Part shown: positions 13,106 to 15,366 of the stretch, piece after piece
Layout: the number at the start of each line of letters is the position of its first letter
Numbering within the stretch: the first letter of the stretch is position 1
Source of the DNA: Bacteroidota bacterium
Lineage (GTDB): Bacteria; Bacteroidota; Bacteroidia; Bacteroidales; PXBB01
Assembly (NCBI GenBank): GCA_022708385.1
Contig: JAKIYU010000029.1
Span: 1 to 15,366, forward strand
Direction: 5' to 3'
Length of the DNA stretch: 15,366 nucleotides
The notes under the pieces: model-generated
Databases searched by the model: none
Told to the model about the DNA's origin: nothing
What the model saw: the letters and a program-made list of their open reading frames with translations, nothing else
Made by a program: the position numbers and the translations under genes

Positions 13106-15366
13106 TTACTCATGAAAATTATAGAAATATTCATTAATCTTATTTTTATAAAAAATTCTGAAAGAAGGAGGAATTGTTTTAAGAATTTCTTCTTCTTTCG
13201 ATTTTAAGTTGTTATACTTAAAAAATTGATTTGGGTTACTAAATTTTTGATTTTTTGCTTCGTTCGATTCGCGTCTTTCTTCCATTTCTCTCTCCATTTC
13301 GGCTTTTTCGTGTTCAAGCAAACGTGTAAGAATTTCTTGCTGTCGGTTAATGGTTTCGCGGCTTATCATTTTGTTTACGATATCCGATTCGGATTGTTCC
13401 ATTTTACGTTGTAGGTCGTCGAGTTCCTTGCTGTTGCCCAGGCCTTGTTTTTTGAGTTCTTCGGCTATAGAGCGAAGCTGATTGCGTATGGCTTCCTGCT
13501 GGGCCGCTGCACGCGCCAGTTGTTCGCTGAGCGATTGTCCTTGTCCTTGCTTGTCCTGGGGTTGCTTACCCTCTTTAAGGTCCTGAAGCATTTTATTAAG
13601 AGCTTCCTGCATTTGCCGCATTGATTTGAACGAAGGCTGGCCTTGACCCGGTTTACTGCAACTTTTATTGCAGCTTCCCGATTTTTGTTGCATTTGCATC
13701 TGCATATTCTGCATAGCTTCGTTAAGCATCAGCGCCAGGTTGTTGATATGTGTCATAACATATTGCTGCCGGTTGTTAGCCAGTTGTATGTTGCGCCCCA
13801 CAAGCGATTCGACGGCTTTATCCATATTGCTGTTTATATCGGCTATTTCGCTGTTAACAAACGATTGTATCTGTGTTTGACGTTTACTCAGGGCAAACAA
13901 AGAGTCCTCTATCATTTTAAGGTCGTCTTTTATTTTATTTTGCTCTTGCATCAAAGCCACGTATTTGGGATCATTAACACGCGTTTTGCTAAGTGTCAGC
14001 ATCAAGGCTTCTTGCGCAAAGGATGAACGAAGCAGATTCTCAAGAATGTCCCGCAGGGCATCAATATCTTCGGCCATGTTTTCCTGCATCATTTCCTGTT
14101 CCATTTCTTTTAATTTATCGGAGAGTTGGTTCATCTCCTCGGCAGCTTTTTTCTGAGATTGCGAAGCTTTTTTATTGTTGTTTTTCTGCAATTGTTCGCT
14201 GCTGTTCTGCATTTGCTCGCTTATGTTTTTCTGCTGTTCGTCGGTGCGCTCAAACTTATTGGGTTTTTCGAGGGCTTTGTTTTTCTTGTCCAGGTCGTCG
14301 AGGTCTTTTTTAAGATTTTCGAATTTTTGACTGAGGTTCTGCTGTTCTTTTTCCAGTTGTTTGTTGTCGGCGTTTTTGTCTTCGGATTTTTCCGATAATT
14401 TGTTTTGTTCTTCGGCCATTTTATCAAGCTTTTCGATAGTTTCCGACAATTTCTTTTCGAACTCAAACTGTTTAAATAGTTCAAGGCTCCGGTCCAGCTC
14501 TTTTTCTACATCTTTGGCGCCCAGTTTCATTTTATCGAGCATGTTTTTAACCTTTTCTTTATCGAGCTTATCCATTGCTTTTTCAAGCTCTTCCATCAAG
14601 GCTTTCATTTCATCCGACATTAGTTTTTCGAGTAGTTTGTTAAGTTCTTCTTGCTTTTTAAGTATGTCTTCATTGAGCTCTTTAAACTGATTTTCCCAGT
14701 TCTCTTTATTTTCGAACATCTTTTGAATATCTTCGGCTTTTTTCTGCAATTCTTTCGATTTGTCGAGCAGTTGTTCAATATTTTGTTTATCCTGCCAGCT
14801 AAGGCTTTTTTTATCAATCAGCCGCCTGTTTAATTCGTCGATGCTTTTTTGAAGGCTCGAGGCATTTTTAAGGGCGGCCTGCATGTTGTTTTTAAGTTTT
14901 TCGGTATTGTTTTCGGATTTTTCCTGTACTTCTTCTGCGCTGAGGGTTTTGTATATCATGGTGCGCGAACGCGACGATTTGCTGCCCGACACACCATCGT
15001 TATCCCATACTTCGAAATAATATTCAATAACATCGCCGGGTGTGTGTACAACATCATTCATATTCAATTGATAAAAGAATTGTTGCTGAACAAGTTGTGT
15101 ATTGATGGTTACAGGAAAGGTCTGTGAGTTTTTTTCTGAATTGTCGTTTCGCACCGCGCAATTGAAGGTTAACTTTTTAAAACCATAATCATCTTTTATC
15201 TGGCCTGAAAAAAACAACATGTTTTCAATTATTGAATCTCTGTACTCTTCAACCTCGACCGAAGGATAAGCATCGGGAATTACATTGATGGTAAAAAGCA
15301 GGGAATCGGCAGGGTTTACATATTCGTTAAGGGCTTTAATGCTGTACGAGCAACCCGATAAGAAAC
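13106..15366 (-). CDS. DUF4175-family coiled-coil protein, N-terminal part outside window
   Basis: The minus-strand frame is open from the stop at 13106-13108 to the window edge, giving at least 752 residues, so the start lies outside and an internal ATG at 15220 is not the start. The visible N-terminal part (YPSVEVEEYRDS, IKDDYGFKKLTFNCAV, then DVIEYYFEVWDNDGVSGSKS) is a beta-sandwich, as in the periplasmic or outer part of DUF4175 proteins. A very long charged coiled coil rich in Lys, Glu and Gln follows (about 420 residues). Next is a Gln/Met-rich stretch with SGSCNKSCSKPGQGQP, then more helix (LSEQLARAAAQQEAIRNQLR) and a tail ending RIFYKNKINEYFYNF. Full-length family members are around 1100 residues with N-terminal membrane helices; the function is unknown. 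It heads the ATPase - ybeY - mnmG run. Confidence 0.85.
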   Translation of the reverse strand, partial: FLSGCSYSIKALNEYVNPADSLLFTINVIPDAYPSVEVEEYRDSIIENMLFFSGQIKDDYGFKKLTFNCAVRNDNSEKNSQTFPVTINTQLVQQQFFYQLNMNDVVHTPGDVIEYYFEVWDNDGVSGSKSSRSRTMIYKTLSAEEVQEKSENNTEKLKNNMQAALKNASSLQKSIDELNRRLIDKKSLSWQDKQNIEQLLDKSKELQKKAEDIQKMFENKENWENQFKELNEDILKKQEELNKLLEKLMSDEMKALMEELEKAMDKLDKEKVKNMLDKMKLGAKDVEKELDRSLELFKQFEFEKKLSETIEKLDKMAEEQNKLSEKSEDKNADNKQLEKEQQNLSQKFENLKKDLDDLDKKNKALEKPNKFERTDEQQKNISEQMQNSSEQLQKNNNKKASQSQKKAAEEMNQLSDKLKEMEQEMMQENMAEDIDALRDILENLLRSSFAQEALMLTLSKTRVNDPKYVALMQEQNKIKDDLKMIEDSLFALSKRQTQIQSFVNSEIADINSNMDKAVESLVGRNIQLANNRQQYVMTHINNLALMLNEAMQNMQMQMQQKSGSCNKSCSKPGQGQPSFKSMRQMQEALNKMLQDLKEGKQPQDKQGQGQSLSEQLARAAAQQEAIRNQLRSIAEELKKQGLGNSKELDDLQRKMEQSESDIVNKMISRETINRQQEILTRLLEHEKAEMEREMEERRESNEAKNQKFSNPNQFFKYNNLKSKEEEILKTIPPSFRIFYKNKINEYFYNFHE

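Noticed and set aside
13643..14690. Several plus-strand frames opposite the DUF4175 gene, rich in Ser, Phe or Leu
   Set aside because: They mirror the Lys/Glu/Gln-rich coiled-coil coding sequence on the other strand and show no family features.
1..15366. tRNA, rRNA, CRISPR arrays, phage genes or a toxin-antitoxin pair
   Set aside because: No cloverleaf, ribosomal core sequence, regularly spaced repeats, or phage or toxin genes were recognised. The MORN_2 protein's common 'antitoxin' label has no support here.

Overview
The window looks like a chromosomal segment of a Bacteroidota bacterium, probably a Bacteroidales/Marinilabiliales-like lineage. This rests on the DUF4175 - ATPase - ybeY - mnmG gene order, promoter-like TAnnTTTG elements, starts without Shine-Dalgarno sequences, a secreted MORN_2 protein with an 'AQ' signal-peptide junction, and the form of YbeY. 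Everything is read by eye; no database search was run.

Layout. (1) 1-909, minus strand: 3' part missing, a gene for a protein with extracellular-type beta-sandwich domains and no convincing signal peptide. (2) 910-1346: a gene-free repeat region with three nested inverted repeats, the middle one forming a MITE-like element of about 190 bp. (3) 1347-3241, minus strand: rpiB followed by a lone lutB. (4) 3242-3818: a very AT-rich divergent intergenic region with recurring TGTTAA and TGTGAATAA motifs. (5) 3819-8899, plus strand: an apparent four-gene operon with 11-16 bp gaps (nadA, a secreted MORN_2-repeat protein, a PAS-containing HisKA_2-type kinase, a LytTR response regulator), closed by a clear terminator at 8921-8951. 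(6) 9122-15366, minus strand: a DUF4175 protein (start outside the window), an anti-sigma-type ATPase, ybeY, mnmG and a class I methyltransferase.

Most notable. A perfect 16-bp ParB centromere site (parS) lies 3 nt past the mnmG stop, and a near-consensus site lies just upstream of the mnmG start. This suggests the segment is in the origin-proximal part of the chromosome and makes the AT-rich gap at 3242-3818, with its two DnaA-box matches, a testable origin candidate. Separately, the HisKA_2 kinase keeps its phospho-acceptor histidine but has lost key ATP-binding residues (N-box Asn to Phe, altered G1 and G2 boxes), so it may be a pseudokinase or phosphotransfer/scaffold protein paired with the LytTR regulator.

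Gene cooperation. RpiB (pentose phosphate pathway), NadA (NAD synthesis) and LutB (lactate oxidation) are core metabolism. MnmG and YbeY act in tRNA modification and rRNA maturation. The MORN_2, kinase and LytTR genes look like a sensory module co-transcribed with nadA.
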